A DNA stretch of 64,000 nt, taken from Eunapius fragilis (Eukaryota > Porifera > Demospongiae > Spongillida > Spongillidae). The notes below the pieces were generated by a model, which did not search any database, had not been told where the DNA came from, and was given only the letters and a program-made list of their open reading frames with translations. The translations under genes and the position numbers were made by a program. This document shows, in pieces, positions 46,830-57,079 of the stretch. Positions within the stretch are counted from its first letter, which is position 1, and each line of letters opens with the position of its first letter. The stretch lies in assembly GCA_963681505.1 (NCBI GenBank), contig OY811979.1, forward strand, positions 7,920,736-7,984,735, read 5' to 3'.

Positions 46830-47389
46830 TGGCGTCCTTACCCATTGGAAGGAATCTAGAACCTTCCAACCCTCAGACAGAGGATTTCGAGTACTTGCTA
46901 GTCAACGACGTCAAGTGACAAGAAAAAGCAGGTAGCGTTTTTCATGGGTCTTCTACCTATCAGGTTTTAAGGGACCTCCTGGCTCCTGATACCCCAGCTT
47001 CGAGAACTCTCGAGGAACTTTTGAAGGTGCTAAAAGGGCACTATAAGCCGGCGAGACTTGTCATTGCCGAGCGCTTCAATTTTCATCGCAGATATCAACA
47101 GCCTGGAGAGAGCGCAGCGCAATACATGGTAGAGCTTCGAAGGTTGGCAAAAACATGTCATTTTGGGCAATTTCTAAACGACGCATTAAGGGACCAGTTG
47201 GTATGCGGGTTATTAATTGCCACTAATATACAAAAGCATCTTTTGTCTGAAGCGAATTTAACAGCTGAGCGCATTCTTGAGATATCTCAGGCAATGGAGA
47301 CGGTGGAAAAGGGGGCCAAAGACTTCAAGGAGGAACACCAAGACTCAAAGCGGCAAGAAATGGAGACGGCGGCTATCAACGTAGTATAA
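46830..47389 (+). pseudogene. Gag of LTR element
   Basis: Starts MASLPIGRNLEP (46830). After a stop and shift it continues 47021-47389 with HYKPARLVIAERFNFHRR, YMVELRRLAKTCHF and LRDQLVCGL, a Gypsy-type gag core (retrotrans_gag). No zinc knuckle is seen before the frame ends. Confidence 0.7.
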
Positions 47390-47423
47390 AAACCTGTACC
47401 CAATAGACCACGTCCCTCTGGGA

Positions 47424-47870
47424 GTGAGGAAGGATGCACTCGTGCGGGGAATGGGCATAATTCATGGAATTGCCCTTATCATGGGACTATTGAATGGAAT
47501 ACCACTAAAGATGGAGCTTGACATGGGAGCTAGTGTTAGTCTCATCAGCAAAAAGACATGGCGAGAGAAGCTGGGATCTCCTCTGACAAAAAGAAAAAAT
47601 GTCCTACGAGCTTATTCGGGGCATAGACTACACGTCATTGGGGAGACTACTGTTGACGTTAATGCAGGCTCTCAGCGGCACAAGAGTCTACCTTTAGTTG
47701 CTGTAGAGGGAGAGGAAGCTCCATTGTTTGGTAGAAATTGGCTTGTACAAGTAGACGTAGCATGGGATGTTTTGAAGAACACATTTGTACAAGAGTGTAA
47801 AACGCATGCTATTGTTGCTTCTTGTTCACAGGGTCAAAGTCGCCAGAGGAAACCCACCTGCATTAGATGA
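47424..47870 (+). pseudogene. Retropepsin-like protease and pol start
   Basis: GLLNGIPLKMELDMGASVSL is a retroviral aspartic protease motif in which the catalytic DTG reads DMG, so activity is unlikely. ETTVDVNAG and FGRNWL follow. The frame then passes into a short RT N-terminal linker (LKRYDVIFKQQLGKIKD, in another frame) and stops. Confidence 0.75.
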
Positions 47871-48025
47871 ACTCTTGAAGAGGTATGATGTCATATTCAA
47901 ACAACAATTAGGGAAGATAAAAGATTTAAAGGCCACTATAAGGGTGCAAAGCATGTGCAAGGGGCAGAAGATGCTGAATACTATCCTAACAGGCAACCGG
48001 GTTCAGCTGACGACTAGGACATAAT

Positions 48026-48222
48026 TACAGATGAAAATGCACCGAATCTGAGACATGAACAGCCAATACATGATGCTATCCCTCAAGAGGATCAGGCAAC
48101 ATTGTCTGAACACGCAACGGTGGAAAAACGTAGGAAGTCCACAAGAGAGCATCGTCCTCCAGTGCGTTTCTACGAAGAGTTTGGCTATAATGTATGAAGA
48201 AGACTCGGGGGAAGAAGTGTTG
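48026..48222 (+). pseudogene. Pol C-terminal tail after internal deletion
   Basis: The frame ending STREHRPPVRFYEEFGY is the usual basic tail at the end of a Gypsy polyprotein. It sits only about 150 bp after the protease/RT linker, so RT, RNase H and integrase were removed as a block. A polypurine tract (GACTCGGGGGAAGAAG) precedes the 3' LTR. Confidence 0.6.
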
Positions 48223-48325
48223 TGTAGTAAGTGCGCATGCGTAGAACGTGGTATAAATACGATTGCTCTAGGTGATTTGTTATTCTTGTCTCAGATATAT
48301 ATATTAATATTACTGAGACACTACA
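48223..48325 (+). mobile_element. 3' LTR (103 bp) of gag-protease element
   Basis: Second copy of the LTR described at 46697-46805, 6 bp shorter, mostly in the TA run. Confidence 0.85.
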
Positions 48326-48739
48326 CTGGGCACCACCCTGCACCCAACACCTGATCCCTACCACAGAGGCACTGGCTGAAGCCATTGGAAAGATAGGGAA
48401 TGAAAACCTGGCCTTTAAGCTTCGGAGGGACACCCAGTTTATGGGAACATGAAGGAGACTATAATGCAATGGCTGGAAATCAGGAAGCATACATCAGAAG
48501 GCAGTATGGTAAAAAGTATGGGGTTTAAGTAATTGCATCAAACGGGTCCGTGTGGACAAACAAATCCTTGGACGTATTCCAGACGGCTTGCTGGGTCTTC
48601 ACCGTCAGGATCATAACCATAGTGATGGGATCACAGTCCAATTAGTGGCTAAACATCTCCTCAGGCACTGCACAGTGAGCACATCCCATGCCATGATATC
48701 AGCACAAACAAGGGGAAGAGGTAACAAAGCATACTGTTG
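48326..48739. other. Unassigned, weak coding traces
   Basis: A stretch EALAEAIGKIGNENLAFKLR (about 48365-48424) resembles the end of a death-fold or other helical domain but has no support. No gene assigned. Confidence 0.2.
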
Positions 48740-48799
48740 TAGAAAGTGGACATGAGGAGTGTACCTCTGAGCCCTTTACATGAACGACAGGCGCGAGGA

Positions 48800-49022
48800 G
48801 AGCTGATGGCATACTAATACCTGCTCAACAGAATTTTTATGCGGAAGAATTCCAGCCATCATCGTCCCATAACAAGTTCAGGTACAAGTTTTACCAAAAA
48901 ACAGAAAAAGAATCACAGGAAGACGCACTGATGAAGAGAGCGATAGCATGCACGGAAAAAGTGGGTGACAGGAAGCAAGACAATGATGATGTTTTTGGCC
49001 TGTTTGTAGCTTCAGAACTACG
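48800..49022 (+). pseudogene. BESS-like/transposon accessory protein fragment
   Basis: Open stretch QNFYAEEFQPSSSHNKF ... DDVFGLFVASELRSISD. The last block resembles the short helical BESS motif that follows MADF/Myb-like domains in proteins encoded beside Harbinger-type elements. The fragment stops exactly where the GC-rich island starts. Assignment tentative. Confidence 0.35.
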
Positions 49023-49394
49023 CAGTATTAGTGACCCGAGTATATAGGGAATACCGCGCATATGCTAACGGTGATGTTCAGCATGTCACGGTACTGCTGG
49101 GCAGGTGCCGTGATGTATGACGGGAGGGTTCTGTCTGTTTATGCCGACGTGAATGCCGACAGGGCCAGTAATGATGGCGGCATGTCCGTTGGTATGACGG
49201 TATCTCATAGCGACTTTGTGGCAAGATTTGACAACATAATCATCGCATAGCTCTGATTAACTCGTAGTGCATATCTACGCATGTCTCGAAACGGCAATGC
49301 CAGATTCACATTGTTATAAGAGCTATGCATCCTCTGAGATCCTCGTAGCAATAGAGTGGATAACTGTTTGTCACTCAGTTGATATAACAGTGAT

Positions 49395-49530
49395 GACATG
49401 CCAAACTATCATTGCCATTTCGTGCAATGCCTGTTCTATGAGTGCATGGTAAACTATCATTGCCATTTCGTGCAATGCCTGTTCTATGAGTGCATGTCAA
49501 AACAAATCGTTGCCATTTCGTGCAATGCTC
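49395..49530. repeat. 48-bp tandem repeat with internal hairpin
   Basis: Two complete units and a partial one. Each contains CATTGCCATTTCGTGCAATG, a perfect 6-bp-stem hairpin (CATTGC/GCAATG), then CCTGTTCTATGAGTG. The third unit diverges. Confidence 0.9.
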
Positions 49531-49542
49531 GACTATGACTAG

Positions 49543-49836
49543 CTATATAACATTGCTATAACCACATACGAACACACAGGTCATCCCCCACACCCTATCG
49601 GCACCCGCCAGCTGTCTGGCGACATGCTCGGCATCACCACCAGTATATGCGCGGTATTCCCTATATACTTCGGCATCGGAGCAGCTGTTTTGACACTGAA
49701 TCCGGGTCCTGGCGACATATAACTTTTTGAGAAGCAACAAAAAGACGCTCAGCATGGGCCGAGACAGCACAATGCATTCGACACAATCCAGTACAGCAGA
49801 GACAAACGGAGTGAAATTACGTGAGCATCGGCTCAT
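49543..49836 (-). CDS. Island ORF (minus), unknown
   Basis: A 97-codon frame. Its ATG (49836) overlaps the end of the next ORF upstream by 20 nt in another frame (ATGAGCCGATGCTCACGTAA). The C-terminal half (YREYRAYTGGDAEHVARQL) is closely similar to a plus-strand reading at 49028-49112, so this segment is present twice in inverted orientation. No known domain. Confidence 0.4.
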   Translation of the reverse strand: MSRCSRNFTPFVSAVLDCVECIVLSRPMLSVFLLLLKKLYVARTRIQCQNSCSDAEVYREYRAYTGGDAEHVARQLAGADRVWGMTCVFVCGYSNVI

Positions 49837-49972
49837 CCATGTTAATCAAGTCAACAGAGTCTAACCTGTCATGAACCCTATCTGGAACGAGCAAAGCGAA
49901 TTCCAACCTCTCAGCAGCCCTGATATACTCCCGTATGCTATCGCTCAGCTCAAGCAGCCATGCTCTTCGCAT
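49817..49972 (-). CDS. Island ORF (minus), small, unknown
   Basis: From ATG 49972: 51 codons with amphipathic helix (LELSDSIREYIRAAERLEF) and the end VDLINMDEPMLT. The open frame extends further upstream, but there it runs through the hairpins and 42-bp repeats, so the shorter form is preferred. Overlaps the following ORF. Confidence 0.4.
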   Translation of the reverse strand: MRRAWLLELSDSIREYIRAAERLEFALLVPDRVHDRLDSVDLINMDEPMLT

Positions 49973-50001
49973 CCCGATGATCTGGATAGCTCTTCTCAGC
50001 C

Positions 50002-50085
50002 TGCACGGCCCTTCGGTCCGTGAGGTAAGGCTCCCGAGTTGCGTGCACGGCCCTTTGGTCCGTGAGGTAAGGCTTCCGGGACGCA
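50002..50085. repeat. 42-bp tandem duplication
   Basis: Units 50002-50043 and 50044-50085 share GCACGGCCC, GGTCCGTGAGGTAAGGCT. GGCCCTTCGGTCC is partly palindromic. Confidence 0.9.
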
Positions 50086-50101
50086 TACCGTTAGCCTCAA
50101 C

Positions 50102-50122
50102 AAGACGAACGAAGAGAGTCTT
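50102..50122. promoter_or_regulatory. Hairpin motif copy 1
   Basis: AAGAC-GAACGAAGAGA-GTCTT: 5-bp stem, 11-nt loop. Confidence 0.8.
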
Positions 50123-50168
50123 ATCTATGCCCGAGACTCTCCCGTTATCCATACCGTGGCCCTTAACC

Positions 50169-50189
50169 GAGACGAACGAAGTGAGTCTC
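50169..50189. promoter_or_regulatory. Hairpin motif copy 2
   Basis: GAGAC-GAACGAAGTGA-GTCTC: the stem differs from copy 1 with matching change on both sides. Confidence 0.8.
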
Positions 50190-50236
50190 AGAGAGTCCCC
50201 AGATATAATATAAAATTCATCTGCTTGCCTTAACTG

Positions 50237-50257
50237 GGGGCGAACGAAGTGAGACCC
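50237..50257. promoter_or_regulatory. Hairpin motif copy 3
   Basis: GGGGC-GAACGAAGTGA-GACCC: four of five stem pairs, same loop. Confidence 0.75.
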
Positions 50258-50276
50258 GACGAACGAAGTGAGTCTC
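50256..50276. promoter_or_regulatory. Hairpin motif copy 4, just upstream of ATG 50283
   Basis: CCGAC-GAACGAAGTGA-GTCTC: only the inner three pairs hold. It ends 6 nt before the start codon. Confidence 0.7.
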
Positions 50277-50282
50277 AGCAAC

Positions 50283-50873
50283 ATGTCGACAACAACAGAA
50301 ACGACGAGTGCACCAGGTGGAGCTGGTGATAAAACAGTACAGGACAGCCTCGATGGAGTCGATGTAGGTACCGGAAGCAAGCTCCCGACCATCGTAAAGA
50401 ACATCTATGCGCCACGAGCCCCAGTCGGACAATACAAGACCGATATCTGGGACGAACAACATCGGATTCGCACCGTGTATGGCGCTATGGTTGATCTCTA
50501 TGTCCTGCCTAGCACAGTAGAGACTTTCTATCTCAGGGCCTGCCGTGATGACGAGAACTTCCCCGGCATGGGAGACAATATCTTTCTCGGGGGGAGCAAG
50601 CCTTCCACCGAGGAACAGCTAGAAGAGATCGCAAAGCACCCGGCAGGTCGTGGTTGGCTGCGCAAACTCACAGTGCCAAGCGCTCTCTTCCTCACCGGTG
50701 AATACAAGCCCATCAAGGTGAAAGACATGATGGTTGAGGCAGAGCCGGCCAAATTATTCTACGGCAGTGACGGGAAGGCCTCCAGGCTCTCTAAGAAGAT
50801 TTTGGAAGGCAGCGACTCATCGCCTGCCACCTATTTCGCCAAGGTTATGTTGGGGCTCAAGGACCGTAAATAA
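50283..50873 (+). CDS. Island protein 1, unknown (196 aa)
   Basis: An intact frame from ATG 50283 (the open frame extends 15 nt further, but into hairpin copy 4). It has a Thr/Gly-rich N-terminus, then a folded-looking body with YAPRAPVGQYKTDIWDEQH and GRGWLRKLTVPSALFLTG, and a basic end (KVMLGLKDRK). No signal peptide, transmembrane segment or known motif. The composition (Lys/Asp/Gly, regular) and lack of introns set it apart from neighbours. A structural or nucleic-acid-associated role in a virus or plasmid is conceivable but unsupported. Confidence 0.55.
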   Translation: MSTTTETTSAPGGAGDKTVQDSLDGVDVGTGSKLPTIVKNIYAPRAPVGQYKTDIWDEQHRIRTVYGAMVDLYVLPSTVETFYLRACRDDENFPGMGDNIFLGGSKPSTEEQLEEIAKHPAGRGWLRKLTVPSALFLTGEYKPIKVKDMMVEAEPAKLFYGSDGKASRLSKKILEGSDSSPATYFAKVMLGLKDRK

Positions 50874-50884
50874 GCTCACGGCCC

Positions 50885-50905
50885 GGGACTCACTCTGTTC
50901 GTCCC
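50885..50905. promoter_or_regulatory. Hairpin motif copy 5 (inverted), after island protein 1
   Basis: GGGACTCACTCTGTTCGTCCC; on the other strand GGGAC-GAACAGAGTGA-GTCCC. It is nested inside a wider CCCGGG/CCCGGG palindrome (50882-50936), so it may also act as a terminator. Confidence 0.75.
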
Positions 50906-50987
50906 TGTTTTGGCTCTCGGCATTGCTCCCGGGCTAGATATATTTTGCTCCCTGTAAATAAGCGTGAGCCTCCCGATAGCCTTAACC

Positions 50988-51008
50988 GGGACGAACGAAG
51001 AGAGTCCC
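50988..51008. promoter_or_regulatory. Hairpin motif copy 6, 1 nt before ATG 51010
   Basis: GGGAC-GAACGAAGAGA-GTCCC, full five-pair stem; the next codon but one nucleotide is the ATG of island protein 2. Confidence 0.85.
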
Positions 51009-51009
51009 A

Positions 51010-51333
51010 ATGTTTGCATTCCCAGTGAGTCAACCCATATTGGGGAGGACATACAACCCGCAAAAAGCAGGTACATGGCCGCAAGTACTTAATCAGGTCC
51101 TGGGAAAGGCCGGAACTCGTTACGGGGGCAAGAAGCCAAAGCTCTATCGTAAGAATTACCTCGACAAAGACGGCGTCTTCAGGACCTATACCGGATACTA
51201 TGTCCGTGTTTATGGCCTGACAAACGGTGTCATTAACGGTATCTTCCGGGATCTGTGTGATAAAAATCCCTGGTTCCGTGAGCAGTACCTGATCGAGCCT
51301 TATCGATTGGACTTCCCATCATCACCATCATAG
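51010..51333 (+). CDS. Island protein 2, unknown (107 aa)
   Basis: An intact frame from ATG 51010, rich in Lys/Arg/Tyr (YGGKKPKLYRKNYLDKDG, TGYYVRVYGLTNGV), so probably nucleic-acid binding or a structural small protein; this is inference from composition only. The last ten or so codons overlap, in another frame, the transmembrane exon that follows, so the natural C-terminus may have been lost at the island border. Confidence 0.5.
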   Translation: MFAFPVSQPILGRTYNPQKAGTWPQVLNQVLGKAGTRYGGKKPKLYRKNYLDKDGVFRTYTGYYVRVYGLTNGVINGIFRDLCDKNPWFREQYLIEPYRLDFPSSPS

Positions 51334-51803
51334 GAACTGCTGCCGGGGCAGGAGTTGCATCCATCATTGCAATCACAACATGTGCGTGCTATGTTTTCAA
51401 AAGAATGAGAGACAATAAGATACAGGCTACTTCTGGTACTACTATGGCCAAAACTAAAAATGATCTAAATATGACAGACATTCCCATCGTTGATAATATT
51501 TGTTATGAAGATGTAAAGCAAAATGTTATCCTTTGTGAAAATGTTTCCTATGAGATAAGGGACCCCAAGAAGAATTTTTATACTCAAGTGCATGCATGGA
51601 AAACCACAAACTGTATAATGTATTTGCATTCTTTGTTACTTCCTTGTGCCCACTGTGTTAGTAGTGAGGTACACATTTTAGGCATGTACATTATCCATGC
51701 AAAGACAGCACATGTTTTCATACCGTGTTATTTGGGTGGGAGTAGCATGCATGTTCAAGCAATGGTGGGACAGATTAGAGGTCTTCAGGCTGCATTAATT
51801 TGA
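51306..51803 (+). pseudogene. Orphan receptor exon: transmembrane helix and ITIM-like tail
   Basis: The frame reads GLPIITIIGTAAGAGVASII and continues as a helix ending in CYVFKRMR, then a cytoplasmic tail with two tyrosine motifs, ICYEDV (ITIM-like, I-x-Y-x-x-V) and VSYEIR. The GTAAGxG helix start is like that of the complete receptor at 5275-6570 (PVIVGTAAGGG), so both belong to one receptor family. No ectodomain exons lie upstream; the GC-rich island takes their place. The last third of the open frame (after about 51600) is probably 3' UTR or intron. ITIM-type motifs recruit SH2-domain phosphatases in animals; that role here is inference. Confidence 0.55.
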
Positions 51804-52595
51804 GAGAAGCAGTCTTATTGTGAATAATAAAAAGTGGTCTTCACTGTACCAATACTTGCAATCTACATGTAACTATTGTATTTTTCCTGGTGGTGCATGC
51901 AATTATATGTGAGAATACACCTACGTAATGAAGCTCTTACCCCAACTATTTTAAGAAGGAGGAGGATGAAGAAGATAATGACAACGACAATGGAAGTTTA
52001 AGGCGAAATGCGGGAGAAAAGTTTCAGAGACCACCATGCAGACAGGCCCGGTGCACTGGTTGCCGGTGTCAGGTAGAAATGGGGACCCCGTAGAATTGGG
52101 GATCCCGCGTACCCAAAGAAATGGGGACCCTTGCATAGGTATGGGGACCCTTATAAATTTACATCATACAGTTCTAGTAAGCACGTGGCAGCACACATAT
52201 GGCGAGTGACGAAGTGAAAAAAGACGGGTTTTCCTTTACATCAATATCTCGTGTATCCTACATTTTCGAAATCGGACAAGCAAGTGATACGTAAGAGGGC
52301 CAAATTTTCGCCGTAAAAGGCGCTGACTTGTACTACATGCGTCGAGGTGAGAATCGAGCCATGTTTTGCAGTCTCAAGCATGTAACATCAGATTGCTTCT
52401 CCTTTTGTGCATACAACAAATAGACGATGGTTGTCAAAACGCTGCTCGACTTGTTGTAGAGAATATAGATCAGCGGCAGAGAATTGCCTCCTTAATTAGG
52501 TACTTGGATAAATCACGTAATTATCGTAAGAAAATGTCTCCCAAAAATTGTAACGTAATTTTTGACTGCCGGAGAGGATTGATTTGAGGCGATCG
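51804..52595. other. Intergenic, no gene seen
   Basis: A GGGGACCC(T/C)-type repeat occurs four times at about 52080-52150 (spaced 20-35 bp). Nothing else recognised. Confidence 0.4.
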
Positions 52596-52603
52596 TTTGT
52601 TTG

Positions 52604-52678
52604 CTCTGGTTTTGAGTGTTGTTGTGCTTGCTATATTCTATTGGTTTTGAGTGTTGTTGTGCTTGCTATATTCTATAA
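52604..52678. repeat. 35-bp duplication
   Basis: GGTTTTGAGTGTTGTTGTGC plus TTGCTATATTCTAT occurs twice in tandem. Confidence 0.9.
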
Positions 52679-52821
52679 AGTTAGCCAATGGCTTCTTTTA
52701 GCATTTGCTATTTCGTTGTATACGGTGAAACGATTTGCAAGTAAGTTGTGGGCATGTCAAAAAACCCAAAGCCAGAAACCCAAACAACATCTCATAATAT
52801 CGCATCTCAGCTCTTGTTAGG

Positions 52822-52902
52822 ATAGCTATGGTACTGGTAGTGGGGTACCTATTGCTCTGGTAGTGGGATAGCTATTGGACTGGTAGTGGGGTACCTATGG
52901 TA
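52822..52902. repeat. 27-bp tandem repeat
   Basis: Three units around GGTACTGGTAGTGGGGTACC and GGATAGCTATT. Confidence 0.85.
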
Positions 52903-53003
52903 ACTACAGCTGTACGCACTGCATACACAATGTTGTACATTTATATACGACTGTGGCATATGGATCGTCTAGCAATCTAAAAATGGATTGTCTGACAATA
53001 GAT

Positions 53004-53249
53004 ACAGTGTAGCCATAAAAACATGTCTCTATTAGTATTGGCGGTATATAGGAGGATGAAAGACAATGATGGTGTAAAAAGCACATAAACAACCATTTTG
53101 ACAGAAATTGATTCAACGATAATATCCCTCAGCTTGTTGCTGAGAATTGTGCTATTTCTATCCCTCACCGTCTCACGTCTGTGCTTTTTACACCACCAAT
53201 GTGTTTCAATCATCAACCTTTTCATATAGAAAGTTTTTATGTACTTGTT
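53004..53249. mobile_element. Palindromic MITE, copy e (diverged)
   Basis: Shares GGTGTAAAAAGC / GCTTTTTACACCACC, GTATATAGGA and the outer ATAAAAACAT block with copies a-d. The inner arms no longer pair well, so it is an old copy. Confidence 0.7.
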
Positions 53250-53901
53250 ATTGAAGTTTTTAGGCGTAGCATGATCATATCAATAATAAAAACTTAAAGG
53301 GGAAAAGTGTTACAGCTGATACTTTTTAAAATTTGAATTCTCCGGGTTTGGTTAATAAATATGTAGTTACATGGGAGAGTAAATGTTACATTGTTTTACC
53401 TGCAGATTTATAATATAAATGCCATGGCCAGTTTTTAAAAAGGCATGCTACATCAGGTGAACCTTTGACCTTTGGATGAAAAACAAAGCTTACATGTAAG
53501 TTCATTTGATTTTAAAATAACAGATATTGTAAATTTGAATAAACTTGAAACATTACAAATTTGCATTAATTCGTGAGCGCTAATTTTATGTGCCTGTAAA
53601 GTCATGCACGCACACACATCACATACATATGCACATGCACAGCACACATGCTTGCACGCCTGCAGTGGCAATTTGAGATTCATTGCAAAGTGCTGTGAGA
53701 ACAAAGTAGAGAAAACAGTAGTACATATTCCAATGAGAACTCAGAAAGAATTAAATGAGTTTTGCCTCATTTTTAACTACTTGCTTTCTTCTGGGTCCAG
53801 GCCTTTGAAGTTCCCTATTCGTGGTTGTATACTCATCCTCCTCCTCCTCCTCCTTCTCTTCTGCTGGGCTGGAGCTGGACCCTTCTCTCGGTGGCTTTTA
53901 C
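53250..53901. other. Intergenic and simple repeats
   Basis: CA-rich stretch at 53606-53660 and a CTC-rich run at about 53838-53860. No gene supported. Confidence 0.4.
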
Positions 53902-54998
53902 CTGAGCTGCCCCAAGCTCAATCGACGATGAGATCCTGCCTTATCCAACAAAGATCGCCTCTCTTCCTTGCTAAGGATGAAGACCTCTTTTTGGATAAGC
54001 GCAGATGCTTCTCCACCACTGACAATGTCTGGGATTTTCTGCATTTGAGAGCATCGCAACTTTACAGTCCGCGAGCAGGCAGCTGTGGTTTTGTGGTGAG
54101 CTCTGGTAACATGCATGAATGTCATTGGCTAAAGTGTGTTTAGATATTGTCAGTTAAAGTCAATCACATTCACTTAACTGTTCCTCCTGTAGGAAGTTGT
54201 ATGATGCCTTTGTCAGGACTGGTAGAGATGGCCCTCTTCAGCAATCCCGCTGCTTGCTTCTCCTCCTCAGGTGTAAGTGATGGTACACAGTCATGCCCTT
54301 CATAGTCACCAGCCTTAATATCCCTGCTGCAGTCTGTACAATTTACCAGAACATACGATAGCAGCAGGAGTATCACACCTGGTGCTTGTCTGATATGGGA
54401 GGGAACCAAGGGACCATCCTCCAAGCAGCAGGGACAGTTCACAGCACCAGTTGCTGCTATCCACTCCTGGAGGCACTTGACGCATACCAGTGCACCACAC
54501 TGCAGTTCCAGTGGCTGTGAGAGGATGTTGGAGCACAGTGCACACTTCAGCTCATCAACTGGTTGTTCATGCTTGCCAAAGGTGGACTAGGCTCACGTAA
54601 GAGAACTGGACCTCCTCTTGTGTCCACTTGAGCATGCATGGAAGTGCTCATATACCTAAACGCCATGATGTCATATGTTTGTTTACTTAAAACATATGTG
54701 TACTTTTTACCTTGCATTCTTGGTCTGTATGTTTTAGCCAATTAAATATGATCCCTGCACATTTATAATGGACTCCCTTTTCGATGGCACTGATGGTTCT
54801 CTGCATTGAGAGCTGACATTGCTTGCAAAAGATCTCTTTGTGAATGTTGACATCATCCCCAGATGTGTCGATGTCAAAAGCAATTTTCAGCTCTGCTGAG
54901 AATATAGCTAATACCCTTCTTTGCCCTGTACTTCGTTAGCCTCTGCCCACAGACTCTACATTGATGTATGGGAACTTGTCGGTTGTGGTAATCCATAC
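53902..54998 (-). pseudogene. RAG1 N-terminus-like (N-RAG type) gene, zinc-binding region
   Basis: Three exons splice in phase: 54998-54711, 54571-54174 and 54102-53902 (GT-AG introns of 139 and 71 bp). Exon A has CRVCGQRL, then AFDIDTSGDDVNIH and FCKQC, the same order as the first Cys/His cluster of vertebrate RAG1 (CRICG ... IDV...IHP..FC..C), and WLKHTDQEC. Exon B is a RING-like finger (CALCSNILSQPLELQC, LVCVKC, CPCC) whose usual His is replaced by Ala/Leu, then CTDCSRDI...H. Exon C holds a helical segment (KIPDIVSGGEASAL). Exon A carries one frameshift near 54895. Known: N-RAG-like proteins occur in molluscan transposons and other invertebrates. The catalytic RAG1 core is not in the window. 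Confidence 0.7.
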
Positions 54999-55019
54999 CT
55001 ATAATCATGTATACATGTA

Positions 55020-56312
55020 GGGTCAAACCACAACACATGTCGATTATTCATGCAATTCGCTCAGCTTGTTTGTGGTGGTAGAAAACGTGTCGCCACATCA
55101 GGTTTGCCAATACTTATAGCCACATGCCTCCTGATCATCGCTGCAGTATGCTTACCTTCCAGCTCGGTCACCGAAGGCCACGTTGCATTGTCTAATTTAG
55201 TAACGCACCCCTTCTAAATACGTACCGCGTGTCCTTATGAAACGGTATGAGCATGCTGTCTATGTGGGATGTGAATTGTGCGCATCTATTGGACATGCCA
55301 GGAAAGGGAGTGCAGTGTTAGGGCTCGTTGTAATTTGCTCGTTCTGCAGAGTCATGGTCACTTTATAACCATGGGACGTCTATAAATGAGGCATCTTTTA
55401 AGAATGATGTGTTAATACCGTAAATGATCTAATTATAGACCTAGTTTCCAGCCGCATACAACCGTGCCTTAACAGTTACCCTATAACCTGCAATAAAAAT
55501 GCTGATAATTGGATATATGGAACAAATGGCGGTCTTATAATATTTGCGAAACGCAAATGTTCTATACTAACGCAAATGTTCTATACTCATGTTATAATCA
55601 CATTTACATGTCATGTTATGTTTAATGTTATCGACCTTGTCATAATCCTTGCAATGGCCTTTGTGAGTAAGTGCAGTGGTGGATGCATGACATCATTTGA
55701 TTACTGTTCCCTGTCCCTTGCCCCCCACACCGCCACCTTACTTTCCGCAGTGGGGATTACGGGGCCACACCCCCACCTCTCTAAGCAGTGCCCTCCTGGT
55801 ACACTGGCTGGCATGGATATTGTCAGGTGGGAAACAAGTGTTTACATGTTCAATGTATGTACTTGTACTTTTAAGAGTTAGGAAACAGTGAACCAGTTTA
55901 CCCCTGTGCGATGGAATCTCAGAGGGATTGTGTTACAATTGCTCTTTCCTTGCCCACTGCACTACGGGTCCTGTGGAAGGTACTGTGAGTGGTTAAGAGG
56001 TGGGAGAGAGAAGACTATGAGGGATACAAGCTAGTTGTATGGTACCGTTAGAAATAAAACGTTGATGGACGTTTTACCCATTGGAACATTTTTCTCCACG
56101 AAAATGTTTGATGTTACACTTTCACACTTCCGTTACAGTGTGACAACATTGCTGTGTTTGCAACTTGCATGCAGAGTGGGAGGGTGGGTATACACAAGTG
56201 GGAGTGTTTTATGTAGTTTCTCTTTAAATTCTAGGATGTGATGGTTGAGCAGCCAGCATGCACATGCTGGCTGTAAACAATTGTACTGAATGGCTGTATG
56301 TAATCTTGCAGT
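55020..56312. other. Intergenic, no gene seen
   Basis: The upstream side of the RAG1-N-like gene would lie here, but no further exon was identified. A duplicated AACGCAAATGTTCTATACT occurs at about 55552-55588. Confidence 0.35.
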
Positions 56313-56605
56313 ACAAGTAAATAAAAACATTCTCTATGAGAAAGTTGGTGGCATATAGGATTTGAAGGCAATGGTGGTGTAAAAAGGAAGGAAACAAGGG
56401 TCTAATAATAAGGGAAAATGGAATAGTCCTATATTTAGCACACGAACAACATGTACTATATCCTACATATAGAAATGTGCTAAATATAGGACTATTCCAT
56501 TTTCCCTTATTATTAGACCCTTGTTTCCTTCCTTTTTACACCACCATTGCCTTCAAATCCTATATGCCACCAACTTTCTCATAGAGAATGTTTTTATTTA
56601 CTTGT
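56313..56605. mobile_element. Palindromic MITE, copy c
   Basis: The best-preserved copy: 293 bp, arms over 130 bp with only a few mismatches. Ends ACAAGTAAATAAAAACATTC / GAATGTTTTTATTTACTTGT, with inner CTATATTTAGCAC repeats and a short loop near 56455. Confidence 0.92.
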
Positions 56606-56739
56606 TTCATTGATTTTTATTCATACCCGATTATGAGCCGTATAGCATGTTAAGTAATCCATCTTAATATGAGAGGGAGGTTGTAAAGGTACGACATACC
56701 TTTGAGTGACCTTAACTCTTTTCGCCGAGCGAGATGCAC

Positions 56740-57075
56740 GTTCAGGACTATGGCAATATCGTTGCCTTTTTTCAGGATCTGCTCGATACCTTGCAGGTAG
56801 AGAGGTCCGTTCCTTTTCAGGATCTGAGGGGGCTTTAAGGGGCGGCCGAAATAGAAGAGAGGTTATTAATTGTCGCCCCAGCGCGATCGAACCCACGAAC
56901 GCATTTTGTATCGGGCCAGAAGCAGACAGCACCCTCTCTCTCCCCCCCCCCCCCCCCCCCCCCCCCCCTTACTAATCGCATCTCGATACCTTGCGCGTCG
57001 AGAGATCCGTTTCTTTTCAGGCTCTGCTCGATAGTTATCACGTTGAGAGGCCCGCTTCTTTTGAGGCTCTGCTTT
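56740..57075. repeat. About 50-bp tandem repeat split by a poly-C insertion
   Basis: Units share CTCGATACCTTGC, GAGAGGTCCG and TTCTTTTCAGG(A/C)TCTG (56772-56828, 56985-57025, 57026-57072). The stretch 56830-56975 between them carries a GTATCGGGCC core, CAGACAGCACC and a poly-C run, that is one inverted unit of the poly-G VNTR family. Confidence 0.7.
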
Positions 57076-57079
57076 GTAG

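Larger units (their letters stand above)
49022..51315. other. GC-rich, compact foreign-looking island
   Basis: About 2.3 kb with base composition and ORF packing unlike its surroundings: two clean intronless ORFs (50283-50873, 51010-51333), at least two overlapping minus-strand ORFs (49817-49972, 49543-49836), short intergenic spaces and six copies of a conserved 21-nt hairpin. A segment at 49023-49112 is repeated in inverted orientation at 49598-49682. No splice sites were needed. It ends inside the sequence of a receptor exon. A viral, plasmid or bacterial origin is plausible, as is assembly chimaerism. None of the proteins is recognisable. Confidence 0.55.
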